DNA of 64,000 bases from Herbaspirillum sp. Lineage in GTDB: Bacteria > Pseudomonadota > Gammaproteobacteria > Burkholderiales > Burkholderiaceae_D. The stretch covers positions 186,001-250,000 of the forward strand of contig NZ_JAGIBI010000003.1 in the NCBI RefSeq assembly GCF_017744395.1, given 5' to 3'. Shown in pieces: positions 32,347-41,124 of the stretch. The translations under genes were made by a program, and so were the position numbers. The stretch's first letter is position 1; each line of letters opens with the position of its first letter. Below the pieces are notes generated by a model that worked only from the letters and a program-made list of their open reading frames with translations, did no database searches and was not told where the DNA came from.

Positions 32347-33231
32347 ATGAACGACTTTCGCAAAGACCTCGACAGCCTGCTCGGCCAGAGCAGCCTGTCG
32401 GGTACCCCGGATCGCCGCACTTTCCTCAAGACCGCGCTGGGTACGGGGTTTGCCGCCGCCGTGCTGCCGGTGTGCGCGCAGACCATGATCAAGACCGACA
32501 CCGCCGGCCTGACCGCGGGCGAGGTGGAGATCACCGTCAACGGCCAGCGCGTGCCGGCCTACCGCGCCCAGCCGGAAGGCAAGACCAAGCTGCCGGTGGT
32601 GATCGTGGTGTCGGAGATATTCGGCGTGCACGAGCATATCGCCGACATCGCCCGCCGTTTCGCCAAGCTCGGCTACCTGGCCATCGCCCCGGACTTCTTC
32701 ATCCGCCAGGGCAATCCGATGGCCTACACCTCGATTGCCGAGCTGCAGAAGGACATCATTTCCAAGACGCCCGACGAACAGGTCATGGGTGACATCGACG
32801 CCTACGTGAAATGGGCCGGCGAAAACGGTGGCGACATCAGCCGCCTGGGCATCAACGGCTTTTGCTGGGGCGGCCGCATCGTCTGGCTGTACAGCGCGCA
32901 CAATCCCAAGGTCCGTGCCGGCGCGGCCTGGTACGGCCGCATCGTCGGCGACAAGAGCGCGCTGTTCCCGCAGAATCCGATCGACATCGCACCCTCGTTG
33001 AAGGTGCCGGTGATCGGCCTGTACGGCGGCAAGGACCAGGGCATCCCGGTCGCCACCGTCGAACAGATGAAGGAAGCCTTGCAGAAGGCCGGCAACAAGT
33101 CGGAGTTCCACGTCTATCCGAACTCCGGCCATGCCTTCAACGCCGACTACCGGCCGAGCTATGTCGAGGCCGACGCCAAGGATGCGTGGGCGCAAGTGGT
33201 GGCCTGGTTCAAGAGTCATGGCGTGATCTGA
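32347..33231 (+). CDS. Dienelactone hydrolase-family protein with Tat signal
   Basis: The 294-residue alpha/beta hydrolase begins with a short charged region and the twin-arginine signal DRRTFLKTALGTGFAAAVLP, so it is probably exported folded to the periplasm. The catalytic cysteine is in GFCWGGR, the aspartate in GGKDQGIPV and the histidine in NSGHAFNADY, the C-D-H triad of dienelactone hydrolases. It contains SEIFGVHEHI, typical of the family. The substrate is unknown; carboxymethylenebutenolide is the classic one. The gene stands alone and is closed by a strong terminator. Confidence 0.9.
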   Translation: MNDFRKDLDSLLGQSSLSGTPDRRTFLKTALGTGFAAAVLPVCAQTMIKTDTAGLTAGEVEITVNGQRVPAYRAQPEGKTKLPVVIVVSEIFGVHEHIADIARRFAKLGYLAIAPDFFIRQGNPMAYTSIAELQKDIISKTPDEQVMGDIDAYVKWAGENGGDISRLGINGFCWGGRIVWLYSAHNPKVRAGAAWYGRIVGDKSALFPQNPIDIAPSLKVPVIGLYGGKDQGIPVATVEQMKEALQKAGNKSEFHVYPNSGHAFNADYRPSYVEADAKDAWAQVVAWFKSHGVI

Positions 33232-33293
33232 GCGGCAGTATCGTAATAGTGCGCGCCAGTGCGGCGTGCACCAATTTGTGTCAGCATGATGCG

Positions 33294-33321
33294 AGGGGAC
33301 GGCAATATCCGTCCCCTTTTT
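33294..33321 (+). terminator. Rho-independent terminator after dienelactone hydrolase gene
   Basis: AGGGGACGG (33294-33302) pairs exactly with CCGTCCCCT (33309-33317) around a six-base loop and is followed by TTTT to 33321. Confidence 0.92.
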
Positions 33322-33460
33322 CATTGGTAAGAAGAAAAAACCATGTGTTTTCGCCGCCAGGCAGCGCCGGCGCAGCTGGCATGCGGTTTGCTATATCGTT
33401 GACTGAGTAGAAGCGGCTAGCAGTCGGCATCATCAGACTTGCGGGGCATTGCTCGTGATG

Positions 33461-33480
33461 CCATCGGATCCCTCCGATGG
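33461..33480 (+). other. Small hairpin in front of the reductase gene
   Basis: CCATCGGA (33461-33468) and TCCGATGG (33473-33480) are exact complements with a four-base loop. It is in the probable 5' leader of the reductase gene, 30 bases before the ATG, and may be an operator or an mRNA structure. Confidence 0.35.
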
Positions 33481-33509
33481 TCCTGTGCAATTTGCTGGGA
33501 CACGAGACC

Positions 33510-34544
33510 ATGACGACAGCCCTTGCCCTTCATCCTTTTATTTCTTCCATCTCCGTTTCCGCTTCGGCAACGCCGGCACTGTTGTCTTTGCGCGTGGCGT
33601 CCGTGCGCGAGATCGCCGCCGATGTGTGCCTGTTCGAACTGCATGCCGTCGATGGCGCGCCGCTGCCGCCTTGGACGCCGGGTGCGCATATCCGGCTGCA
33701 TCTGCCCGGCGATATGGCACGCAGCTATTCGCTGTGCAATACGCCGCATGAACGCGATGGCTACCGCATCGCCGTCAAGCGCGAAGCCGCTTCGCGCGGC
33801 GGCTCTTCCTACCTGCATGAACATGTGCTCGAAGGCGATGTGATCGTCGCAACAGCGCCGGCCAATGCCTTCGCGCTGGCCGATGACCAGCGCGCGCCGC
33901 TGCTGCTGGCCGCCGGCATCGGCATCACCCCGATCTATGCGATGGCCGCCGCGCTGGCCGATGCCGGACGCAGCCACCGCCTGCATTATTTCGCGCGCGG
34001 CTTGCAACATGCGGCCTTCTTCGATGCGCTGGCCAGGCGCGAGGAAGGCCTCAGCATGCACCTGGGCCTGGACGTCGCCGAGACGCAGGCCGCCATCCGC
34101 GCCGCATTGGCGGCGTCGCCTGCGGGCACGCCGCTGTATGTGTGCGGGCCGTCGCCGTTCATCGAAGCCGTGCGCGAAGCCGCGCGAAAAGGTGGATGGC
34201 GCGATGCCGACGTGCATTTCGAATTGTTCTCCGCGCCCGCAAGTGCAGTTCCCAACGCAGCTAACAATTCCGTGCAAGACACATTCGAACTGGTGCTGCA
34301 ACGCTCGGGCGTGCATTGCACCGTGCAGCCTGGGCAGAGCATCGTGGCTGCCGCCGCCGGAGCCGGCGTGCATATCGCCACGTCTTGCGGCGAAGGCTTT
34401 TGCGGCAGTTGCGAGAGTGTCGTGCTCGACGGCGAACCGGCGCACCGCGACAGCGTGCTGTCGGCCGCCGAGCGCGCGGCGGGACGCCGCATCATGCCCT
34501 GCGTCTCGCGTTGCACGGGGCCGCGGCTGGTGCTGGACCTGTGA
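33510..34544 (+). CDS. Phthalate-dioxygenase-reductase-type flavin/2Fe-2S oxidoreductase
   Basis: The 344-residue electron-transfer protein has an FMN-binding barrel with RSYSLCNTP (about residue 71), then an NAD domain with LLAAGIGITPIYAM and YVCGPSPFIEAV. The C-terminal plant-type 2Fe-2S domain has ligands in CGEGFCGSCESVVLDG plus a last Cys in IMPCVSRC. This order (FMN-NAD-FeS) is that of PDR/VanB reductases, which feed Rieske oxygenases such as the one encoded at 36769. The ATG at 33510 is preferred over an in-frame GTG/ATG region upstream that carries a hairpin. It opens the catabolic cluster. Confidence 0.9.
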   Translation: MTTALALHPFISSISVSASATPALLSLRVASVREIAADVCLFELHAVDGAPLPPWTPGAHIRLHLPGDMARSYSLCNTPHERDGYRIAVKREAASRGGSSYLHEHVLEGDVIVATAPANAFALADDQRAPLLLAAGIGITPIYAMAAALADAGRSHRLHYFARGLQHAAFFDALARREEGLSMHLGLDVAETQAAIRAALAASPAGTPLYVCGPSPFIEAVREAARKGGWRDADVHFELFSAPASAVPNAANNSVQDTFELVLQRSGVHCTVQPGQSIVAAAAGAGVHIATSCGEGFCGSCESVVLDGEPAHRDSVLSAAERAAGRRIMPCVSRCTGPRLVLDL

Positions 34545-34590
34545 ACCCATCCCCATGAATCACCCTATCAACCCACCGGAGAGGAAGGCC

Positions 34591-35622
34591 ATGAAACAGA
34601 AAATGCAAGGCAAGGCGATGGACAAGCGAACATTCATGATGCGCACCCTGCGCGCCACCGGAGCCCTGTTCGGCGCGGCGGTGCTGCAGCTGGCAGCGGC
34701 CGCCGGTGCGCATGCCGACGACAAGGTCACGCTGCTGTCGAACTGGTATGCCCAGGCCGAACACGGCGGCTTCTACCAGGCCGTCGCCACGGGCATCTAC
34801 AAGAAGTACGGCATGGATGTCACCATCAAGATGGGCGGCCCGCAGGTCAACAACATGCAGATCCTGGTGGCCGGCCAGGCCGACTTCAGCATGGGCTACG
34901 ACTTCACCGTGCTCAAGGGCATCGAGCAGGGCCTGCCGCTGGTGACGGTCGGCACTTCCTTCCAGTCCGACCTGCAAGGCATGATGACGCACGACGACGT
35001 CACCAGCCTGGGCGGCCTGAAGAACAAGACCATCCTGGTCGCCGGCTCCGGCCAGGCGAGCTGGTGGCCGTGGCTCAAGGCCAAGTACGGCTACACCGAT
35101 GCGCAATCGAAGGCCTACACCTTCAACCTGCAGCCGTTCTTCGCCGACCCGAATATCGCGCAGCAGGCCTATCCTTCCTCCGAGCTGTTCCAGGCCGAGA
35201 AGGCCGGCGCCAAGAGCAAGTTCTTCCTGTTCGCCGATGGCGGCTATCCGCCGTACGGCACCACCATCATCACGCTGCAGAAGACGGTCGCCGCCAAGCC
35301 CGACCTGGTGCAGCGCTTCGTCAAGGCTACCGCCGAAGGCTGGAAGAGCTACCTGCAGGATCCGGCGCCGGCCAACGCCCTGATCAAGCAGGACAACAAG
35401 AGCATGGGCGACGAGCAACTGGCGTACGCGGTGGCCAAGCTGAAGGAACTCAAGGTGGTTACCGGCGGTGACGCCGCCAAGTACGGCATCGGCGTGATGA
35501 CCGACGAACGCTGGAAGCAGACCTATGACGTGATGGTGTCGACCGGTTTGCTCAAGGCCGGCACCGATTACCGCAAGGCCTACACCACCCAGTTCGTCAA
35601 GGACATGAAGGTCATGCCCTGA
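34591..35622 (+). CDS. NMT1/THI5-like ABC transporter substrate-binding protein
   Basis: The 343-residue protein carries a signal peptide with a twin-arginine-like start (MDKRTFMMRTLRATGALFG) and is cut near AHADDK. The mature part shows VTLLSNWYAQAEHGGFYQAV and DFSMGYDFTVLKG, the pattern of the SsuA/THI5 group that binds pyrimidines, taurine, nitrate or aromatic compounds. GGAGAGGAAGGCC precedes the ATG. It is separated from its ATPase and permease by two oxygenase genes, so import and oxidation of one compound are probably linked. Confidence 0.88.
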   Translation: MKQKMQGKAMDKRTFMMRTLRATGALFGAAVLQLAAAAGAHADDKVTLLSNWYAQAEHGGFYQAVATGIYKKYGMDVTIKMGGPQVNNMQILVAGQADFSMGYDFTVLKGIEQGLPLVTVGTSFQSDLQGMMTHDDVTSLGGLKNKTILVAGSGQASWWPWLKAKYGYTDAQSKAYTFNLQPFFADPNIAQQAYPSSELFQAEKAGAKSKFFLFADGGYPPYGTTIITLQKTVAAKPDLVQRFVKATAEGWKSYLQDPAPANALIKQDNKSMGDEQLAYAVAKLKELKVVTGGDAAKYGIGVMTDERWKQTYDVMVSTGLLKAGTDYRKAYTTQFVKDMKVMP

Positions 35623-35681
35623 TATAGAAAAGGTGTGGCGGGACGGCCCGGACGCCGCCCTGCCGCCCGCGTGAGGACGCC

Positions 35682-36671
35682 ATGATTCCCTACACTCCAC
35701 CCGCCACTGCGCGCACGATTCCCGTGATCGATTTCGCCGATGCCTTCTCGCCCGAGCTGCACCGGCGCGAAGCGGTCGCGTGGGAAATCCACAAGATCTC
35801 GCGCGACGTCGGTTTCTTCTACATCGTCAACCACGGCGTGCCGCAAGCGCTGATCGACGGCCAGTTCGACTGGGCGCGGCGCTTCTTCGCGCTGCCGCAG
35901 GCGAGCAAGTCGGCCATCGATATGCGCCATTCGCCCTCGGGCTATGGCTATGAACGTATGGGCGCGCAGGCGCTGGACGACGGCGCGCCGGCCGACCTGA
36001 AGGAAGGCTTCCAGTTCGGCTTCGACATCGATCCGGCGCATCCCTATGTGCAGCGCGGCCTGCTGCGTTACGGCCATCACCTGTGGCCGGCCGACCTGCC
36101 GGATTTCGAGCAGCATTCGCGCCGCTATTACGACGCCATGCGCGCGCTGTCGCACCGCCTGCTATCGGTGATCGCACTGTCGCTCCAGATGCCGGAAGAC
36201 TTTTTCGAGCCGGTGCTGAAAACGCCGATCGCCACCCAGCGCATGCTGCATTACCCGCCGCAGCCGGCCCAGGCGCAGGCCAACCAGATCGGCGCCGGCG
36301 CGCACACCGACTGGGGCCTGGTCACCATCCTGGCGCAGGACGAAACCGGCGGCCTGGAAATCTGCAACGCCGACGGCGAATGGGTGCGCGCCACGCCGAT
36401 CCGCGGCAGCTTCGTGGTCAACATCGGCGACTTGCTGCAGCGCTGGAGCAACGACCTCTACCACAGCAATCCGCACCGTGTGCTCAACGGCGGTTCGACG
36501 CCGCGCTATTCGCTGCCGTTCTTCCAGGACGGCGACCAGGCGGCCACCGTGTCCTGCCTGCCGAGCTGCTGCTCGCCCGAGCGTCCGGCGCGCTACGAAC
36601 CCTGCACCATCGGCGGCTACCTCGATATGAAGGTGCGTGAAACCTTCGGCGCCGCCACGGTGCAGGCCTAG
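35682..36671 (+). CDS. Isopenicillin-N-synthase-like Fe(II)/2-oxoglutarate oxygenase
   Basis: The 329-residue enzyme belongs to the plant-type non-haem iron oxygenases. It starts IPVIDFADAF, with VGFFYIVNHGVP, and has the iron triad as HTD (AHTDWGLVTIL, about residue 207) and H in SNPHRVL (about 264). The RxS motif RYSLPFF binds the 2-oxoglutarate carboxylate. Bacterial members act on varied small molecules such as ethylene precursors, flavonoids and nucleosides, and no specific substrate can be read here. It lies between the binding protein and Rieske oxygenase genes in one direction, pointing to two successive oxidations. Confidence 0.88.
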   Translation: MIPYTPPATARTIPVIDFADAFSPELHRREAVAWEIHKISRDVGFFYIVNHGVPQALIDGQFDWARRFFALPQASKSAIDMRHSPSGYGYERMGAQALDDGAPADLKEGFQFGFDIDPAHPYVQRGLLRYGHHLWPADLPDFEQHSRRYYDAMRALSHRLLSVIALSLQMPEDFFEPVLKTPIATQRMLHYPPQPAQAQANQIGAGAHTDWGLVTILAQDETGGLEICNADGEWVRATPIRGSFVVNIGDLLQRWSNDLYHSNPHRVLNGGSTPRYSLPFFQDGDQAATVSCLPSCCSPERPARYEPCTIGGYLDMKVRETFGAATVQA

Positions 36672-36768
36672 AGTTTTTGCATTACCCGGCGAAGGCGACC
36701 GTATTGGCGCGCCGGCCGGAGCGCCGCGGAACCATGACACCCGCGGCCGACAAGGAAGGAGCAACACC

Positions 36769-37794
36769 ATGCTGGTCACCCAACAAAAAGTCCTGCGCAA
36801 GTTCTGGTACGCGCTGATGCCCATCTCGATGCTGAAGGATGGCCCGCAGCCGTTCACGCTGCTGGGCGAGAAGATCGTGGTCTGGTTGAAGGAAGACGGC
36901 GTGCCGGCCGCCTTGCAGGACCGCTGCTGTCACCGCACCGCGAAGCTGTCCAAGGGCTTCGTCGAGAACGGCAACATCGTCTGCGGCTACCACGGCTGGA
37001 CGTTCAACGGCGCCGGCGCCTGCGTGCGGGTGCCGCAAAACGCGGATGGCTCGGTGCCGGCGGGCGCCTGCGTCAAGTCCTACCACTGCAAGGAGCGCTA
37101 CGGCTACGTGTGGGTGGCGCTGGAAGATCCGCTGCGCGACATCCCCGATTTCCCCGAAGACGGCGCGCCGGGCTACCGCCGCATCTTCCAGTTCTACGAA
37201 CGCTGGGAAACCAGCGCGCTGCGCATGATGGAGAACTCCTTCGACAACTCCCACTTCAGCTACGTGCACCGCGCCACCTTCGGCCTGTACGACCAGCCCA
37301 AGCCGGAGAAGTACGAGATCAACGAGACCGACTACGGCTTCGAAGCCGAGACCCGGGTGCCGATCAAGAACGTGCCGGCCAGCTACCGCGTCACCGGCAG
37401 CGAGGCCGACACCACCGTGCGCCACATGTTCAACCGCTGGTACCTGCCGTTCGTGCGCCGCTTCGGCTGCCAGTATCCGGAGAGCGGCCGCCATCACATC
37501 ATTTACAACTGCGCCACGCCCATCGACGACGGTTCCATCATGCTGTCGCAATGGCTGTACCGCAACGACACCGAGGAGGATTGCCCGGAAGCCGAGCTGG
37601 TCGCGTGGGACGCGCCGATTCTGGTGGAAGACCGCGAGATCCTGGAAGCCACCGATCCGGACGCTTGCATCGACGTGCGGCGCCGCCAGGAATTCCACAT
37701 GGCTTCCGACCGGCCGGGCCTGATCATGCGCCGCATGCTGCTGCAGTTGCTGGAAGAGCACGGCGAGCAGGAAGTTTTCCGCAGCAATGTCTGA
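36769..37794 (+). CDS. Rieske non-haem iron oxygenase, alpha subunit (dealkylase-like)
   Basis: The 341-residue oxygenase has the Rieske ligands as C-x-H in DRCCHRTAKLS (about residue 46) and C-x2-H in CGYHGWTF (about 67). The catalytic iron site ENSFDNSHFSYVHRATFG lies at about residues 154-171. A single-chain enzyme of this length, with ERYGYVWVALEDP, resembles O- and N-demethylases (VanA and NdmA-type) more than ring dioxygenases with beta subunits; no beta subunit is nearby. Electrons probably come from the PDR-type reductase three genes upstream. AAGGAAGGAGC precedes the ATG. The stop overlaps the ATPase start. Confidence 0.9.
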   Translation: MLVTQQKVLRKFWYALMPISMLKDGPQPFTLLGEKIVVWLKEDGVPAALQDRCCHRTAKLSKGFVENGNIVCGYHGWTFNGAGACVRVPQNADGSVPAGACVKSYHCKERYGYVWVALEDPLRDIPDFPEDGAPGYRRIFQFYERWETSALRMMENSFDNSHFSYVHRATFGLYDQPKPEKYEINETDYGFEAETRVPIKNVPASYRVTGSEADTTVRHMFNRWYLPFVRRFGCQYPESGRHHIIYNCATPIDDGSIMLSQWLYRNDTEEDCPEAELVAWDAPILVEDREILEATDPDACIDVRRRQEFHMASDRPGLIMRRMLLQLLEEHGEQEVFRSNV

Positions 37795-38701
37795 CACGAT
37801 CCACTTGACCGGGCAGGGAGCCATGATGCAAAGAGACGATCACACTATGTCGCAGGCCGCGGCATGGGAAGACATGGGGGCGGAAGCGCCGGATGCGCAA
37901 GGTGAGCAAGATGCGCCGGTGCTGTCGGCGCAGCGGGTGGAGAAGACTTACCGCAACGGCACGCGCGCGCTGGACGAGGTGAAGCTGGATATCAGGCGCG
38001 GCGAGTTCGTCTCGCTGCTGGGGCCGTCCGGCTGCGGCAAGAGCACCTTGCTGAAGATGTTCGCCGGGCTGGAAGAGCCTTCGCACGGCCATATCCGCTG
38101 GTGGGGCAAGAACCTGGCCACGGTCGGCACGCCGGAGCGCACGCTGGCGATGGTGTTCCAGGAAGCCACGCTGATGCCCTGGGCCACGGTGGAGCAGAAT
38201 GCGCGCCTGCCGCTGGACTTGCGCCATATGCCGCGCGCCGGGAGCGAGCCGCGCGTGCGCGAGGCGCTCAAGCTGGTGGGGCTGGAGAAATTCCACAAGG
38301 TGCTGCCGCGCGAACTCTCGGGCGGCATGCAGATGCGCGCCTCGATCGCGCGCGCGCTGGCCACGCAACCCAACCTGCTGCTGATGGACGAACCCTTCGG
38401 CGCGCTGGACGAGTTCACCCGCAACAAGCTCGACGCCGACCTGCGCGACATCTGGAGCAAACAGGATCTGACGGTGGTGTTCGTCACCCACAGCATCTAC
38501 GAAGCGGTGTTCCTGTCCTCGCGCGTGATCGTGATGGCGGCGCGCCCGGGGCGGGTGATCGCCGACGTGGCGATCGACGCCCCCGGCCCGCGCGATGAGG
38601 CCTTCCGCATCTCGGCGCCCTTCATGCAGTACTGCAAGACCCTTTCCGATTACCTGACGCTGGCCAACCAGCAAGGAGACAGCCATGCCGGCGAACATTA
38701 A
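37787..38701 (+). CDS. ABC transporter ATP-binding protein (SsuB/TauB type)
   Basis: The ATPase has Walker [10 protein letters not shown] (about residue 79), Q-loop MVFQEATLMPW typical of the nitrate/sulfonate/taurine subfamily, signature LSGGMQMR, Walker B LLLMDEPFGALD and H-loop VTHSIYEAV. The frame from 37787 gives 304 residues with an acidic 45-residue extension. ATGs at 37823 or 37826, close behind CAGGGAGCC, would give a more usual length, so the start is uncertain. It overlaps the Rieske gene by 8 bases (if 37787) and the permease by 17 bases. Confidence 0.92.
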   Translation: MSDTIHLTGQGAMMQRDDHTMSQAAAWEDMGAEAPDAQGEQDAPVLSAQRVEKTYRNGTRALDEVKLDIRRGEFVSLLGPSGCGKSTLLKMFAGLEEPSHGHIRWWGKNLATVGTPERTLAMVFQEATLMPWATVEQNARLPLDLRHMPRAGSEPRVREALKLVGLEKFHKVLPRELSGGMQMRASIARALATQPNLLLMDEPFGALDEFTRNKLDADLRDIWSKQDLTVVFVTHSIYEAVFLSSRVIVMAARPGRVIADVAIDAPGPRDEAFRISAPFMQYCKTLSDYLTLANQQGDSHAGEH

Positions 38702-39488
38702 ACCCCTGGTCAACCGGCCCGGTTTCTGGCGCGTGGCCGCGCCGCTGGGCATCGGCGTGTTCCTGCTGCTGGCCTGGCAACTGGTGTGCATGTCGCTGGA
38801 AGTGCCGGACTACCTGGTGCCGACGCCGGCGGTGATCGCCAGGACGCTGGCCTCGGATTGGGGCATGCTGCTGGATTCGCTGCTGATGACGCTGAAGATC
38901 ACCTTCCTGGCCTTTGTGTTCGCGGTGCTGCTGGGCGTGGCGATCGCCTTCCTGTTCGTGCAGAGCCGCTTCATCGAGATCGGTTTCTTCCCTTACGCGA
39001 TCATCCTGCAAGTCACGCCCATCGTCGCCATCGCGCCGCTGATCATCATCTGGGTCAAGGACACCACGGCGGCGCTGACGGTGTGCGCCACCATCATGGC
39101 GCTGTTCCCGATCATCTCCAACACCACGCTGGGGCTGCGCAGCGTCAATCCGGGCCTGCTCAACCTGTTCAAGCTGAACAAGGCGACCCGCTGGCAGACC
39201 CTGGCGCGCCTGCGCATTCCCAGCGCCTTGCCGTACTTCTTCGGCGGCCTGCGCATTTCCAGCGGGCTGGCGCTGATCGGCGCGGTGGTGGCCGAGTTCG
39301 TGGCGGGCACCGGCGGCACCGGATCGGGCCTGGCTTACCAGATCCTGCAGGCGGGCTTCCAGTTGAATATCCCGCGCCTGTTCGCCGCGCTGTTCCTGAT
39401 CACGCTGACAGGCATCCTGTTGTTCTGGATGATGAGTGCCTTGTCCAAGGCGGTGCTGGCGGGATGGCATGAGAGCGAAATGGGGTAG
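38685..39488 (+). CDS. ABC transporter permease (SsuC/TauC type)
   Basis: This inner-membrane permease of 267 residues has about six hydrophobic segments. The EAA-like loop here is LFKLNKATRWQTLARLRIP near residues 161-179, and the segment GLALIGAVVAEFVAGTGGTGSGL is characteristic of nitrate/sulfonate/taurine-type permeases (seen in two adjoining parts). AAGGAGACAGCC precedes the ATG inside the ATPase gene, so the two are coupled. It should form a homodimer and accept the ligand from the NMT1/THI5-like binding protein. Confidence 0.92.
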   Translation: MPANIKPLVNRPGFWRVAAPLGIGVFLLLAWQLVCMSLEVPDYLVPTPAVIARTLASDWGMLLDSLLMTLKITFLAFVFAVLLGVAIAFLFVQSRFIEIGFFPYAIILQVTPIVAIAPLIIIWVKDTTAALTVCATIMALFPIISNTTLGLRSVNPGLLNLFKLNKATRWQTLARLRIPSALPYFFGGLRISSGLALIGAVVAEFVAGTGGTGSGLAYQILQAGFQLNIPRLFAALFLITLTGILLFWMMSALSKAVLAGWHESEMG

Positions 39489-39514
39489 TGCGCGTTGCGC
39501 GACAACTTTACGCA

Positions 39515-39614
39515 GTCGTCCCGGCGAAGGCCGGGACCCAGTGTCGTTGTGCGGCGTCCGCTATAAAAGCGAACCGCGTTAACGCCGCTGGATCCTGACT
39601 TTCGTCAGGACGAC
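39515..39614. repeat. Inverted intergenic repeat with end hairpins, family B
   Basis: The ends GTCGTCC and GGACGAC (39515-39521 and 39608-39614) are complementary. Each end folds on itself: CCGGCGAAGGCCGG on the left, and TCCTGAC/GTCAGGA at 39593-39599 and 39604-39610 on the right. This style of repeat (GACCCAGTG...CTGGATCCTGAC) is common in proteobacterial intergenic gaps. It separates the permease from the deaminase gene. Confidence 0.7.
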
Positions 39615-39639
39615 GAAGCATCCATCTGGAGTGTCTTGA

Positions 39640-41058
39640 ATGAGTGAATCCATCCTTATCCGCAACCTGCAAGCCATCATGACCGGCCTGCCCGGCGCCG
39701 CCGCCCGCCATGCCGGCCCCGACATCCGTATCGACAACGGTGCGGTCGCCGCCATCGGCAAGCTGGCGCCGCTGCCCGGCGAGCGCGTGATCGACGCGGC
39801 CGATTGCGTGGCGTATCCGGCGTGGGTCAATACCCACCACCACCTGTTCCAGTCGCTGCTCAAGGGCGACCCGCTGGGCATCAACGCCACGCTCACGCCC
39901 TGGCTGGCGGCCACGCCTTACCGCTACCGCGCCAAATTCGATGCGGATCTGTTCCGCCTGGCGGCGCGCATCGGCATGGTCGAGCTGATGCGTTCGGGCT
40001 GCGGCACCATCGCCGATCACAATTACCTGTACTACCCCGGCATGCCTTTCGACACCTCGGAGATCCTGTTCGAGGAAGCCGAAAAGCTCGGCCTGCGTTT
40101 CGTCCTGTGCCGCGGCACCGCCACCCGCACGCGCCAGCTGGAGGCGGAACTGCCGAGCGCGCTGCGGCCGGAGACGCTGGACGGTTTCCTGCAGGACATG
40201 GCGCGCCTGGCCAAGCGTTTCCATGATCCCGCGCCGGCGGCGATGCGGCGCGTGGTGATGGCGCCGACCACGCCGCTGTATTCGGCTGCTCCTGAGGAAT
40301 TGCGCGAGATGGCGCAAGCCGCCCGCGCACTCGGACTGCGCCTGCACAGCCATTTGTCGGAAACCGTCGGCTACCAGGACAGCGCGCACGCCATGCACGG
40401 CTGCACGCCGGTGGAGTTTTGCGAGCGAATCGGCTGGCTGGGCCAGGACGTATGGTTCGCCCATCTGGTGAAGCTGGATGAAGAGGAAATCCGCCTGCTG
40501 GGCGCGACCGGCACCGGCATTGCTCATTGTCCGCAGAGCAACGGCCGGCTGGGCAGCGGCATCGCGCCGATCCGGGCCCTGGAGGCGGCCGGCGTGCCGG
40601 TGTCGATCGGGGTCGATGGCGCCGCTTCCAACGAGGCCGCCGACATGATCTCGGAAACCCATGCCGCCTGGCTGATGCAGCGCGCGCGGCGCGGCCAGCA
40701 GGCGACTCCGGCGTTTCGCGGCGGCAGCTGCGAGGGCGGGGCGGACGAAGCCACGGTGGAAGACGTGGTGCGCTGGGGTAGCAGCGGCGGCGCCAAGGTA
40801 TTGGGCCTGGGCGCGCTGGACGGCCTGCGCGTCGGCCAGCAGGCCGACATCGCCCTCTACCGCCTGGACGACCCGCGCTATTTCGGCTTGCACGACCCGG
40901 CCATCGGGCCGGTGGCCTCGGGCGGGCGGCCGGCGCTCAAGTCCTTGTTCGTTGCCGGGCGGGAAGTGGTGCGCGAGGATGCCATCCCCAACGTCGACCT
41001 GGCGGAACTGGGGCGGCAGGCGCGCGATGCCGTGCGGAAACTGCTGGCCTCGTCTTGA
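39640..41058 (+). CDS. 8-oxoguanine-deaminase-like amidohydrolase (ATZ/TRZ family)
   Basis: The 472-residue cytoplasmic metal hydrolase has the HxH site as NTHHHLFQSLLKGD (about residue 65), a third histidine in LHSHLSETVGY, then AHLVKLDEEE and the metal aspartate in GVDGAASNEA. The fold and motifs agree with the 8-oxoguanine/guanine/isoguanine deaminases and chlorohydrolases of the ATZ/TRZ family; HHHxxQ followed by TPWL is typical of the 8-oxoguanine deaminases. Its place behind the ABC importer suggests that the imported compound or a product is an amino-purine or similar ring. A repeat element separates it from the permease, so cotranscription is not certain. Confidence 0.82.
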   Translation: MSESILIRNLQAIMTGLPGAAARHAGPDIRIDNGAVAAIGKLAPLPGERVIDAADCVAYPAWVNTHHHLFQSLLKGDPLGINATLTPWLAATPYRYRAKFDADLFRLAARIGMVELMRSGCGTIADHNYLYYPGMPFDTSEILFEEAEKLGLRFVLCRGTATRTRQLEAELPSALRPETLDGFLQDMARLAKRFHDPAPAAMRRVVMAPTTPLYSAAPEELREMAQAARALGLRLHSHLSETVGYQDSAHAMHGCTPVEFCERIGWLGQDVWFAHLVKLDEEEIRLLGATGTGIAHCPQSNGRLGSGIAPIRALEAAGVPVSIGVDGAASNEAADMISETHAAWLMQRARRGQQATPAFRGGSCEGGADEATVEDVVRWGSSGGAKVLGLGALDGLRVGQQADIALYRLDDPRYFGLHDPAIGPVASGGRPALKSLFVAGREVVREDAIPNVDLAELGRQARDAVRKLLASS

Positions 41059-41124
41059 CGTTTTGGCATCGCCGCTACCGGCCCAGCGGTACGGGGCGGC
41101 GGCCAAAACTGCTAAAATGGCGGG

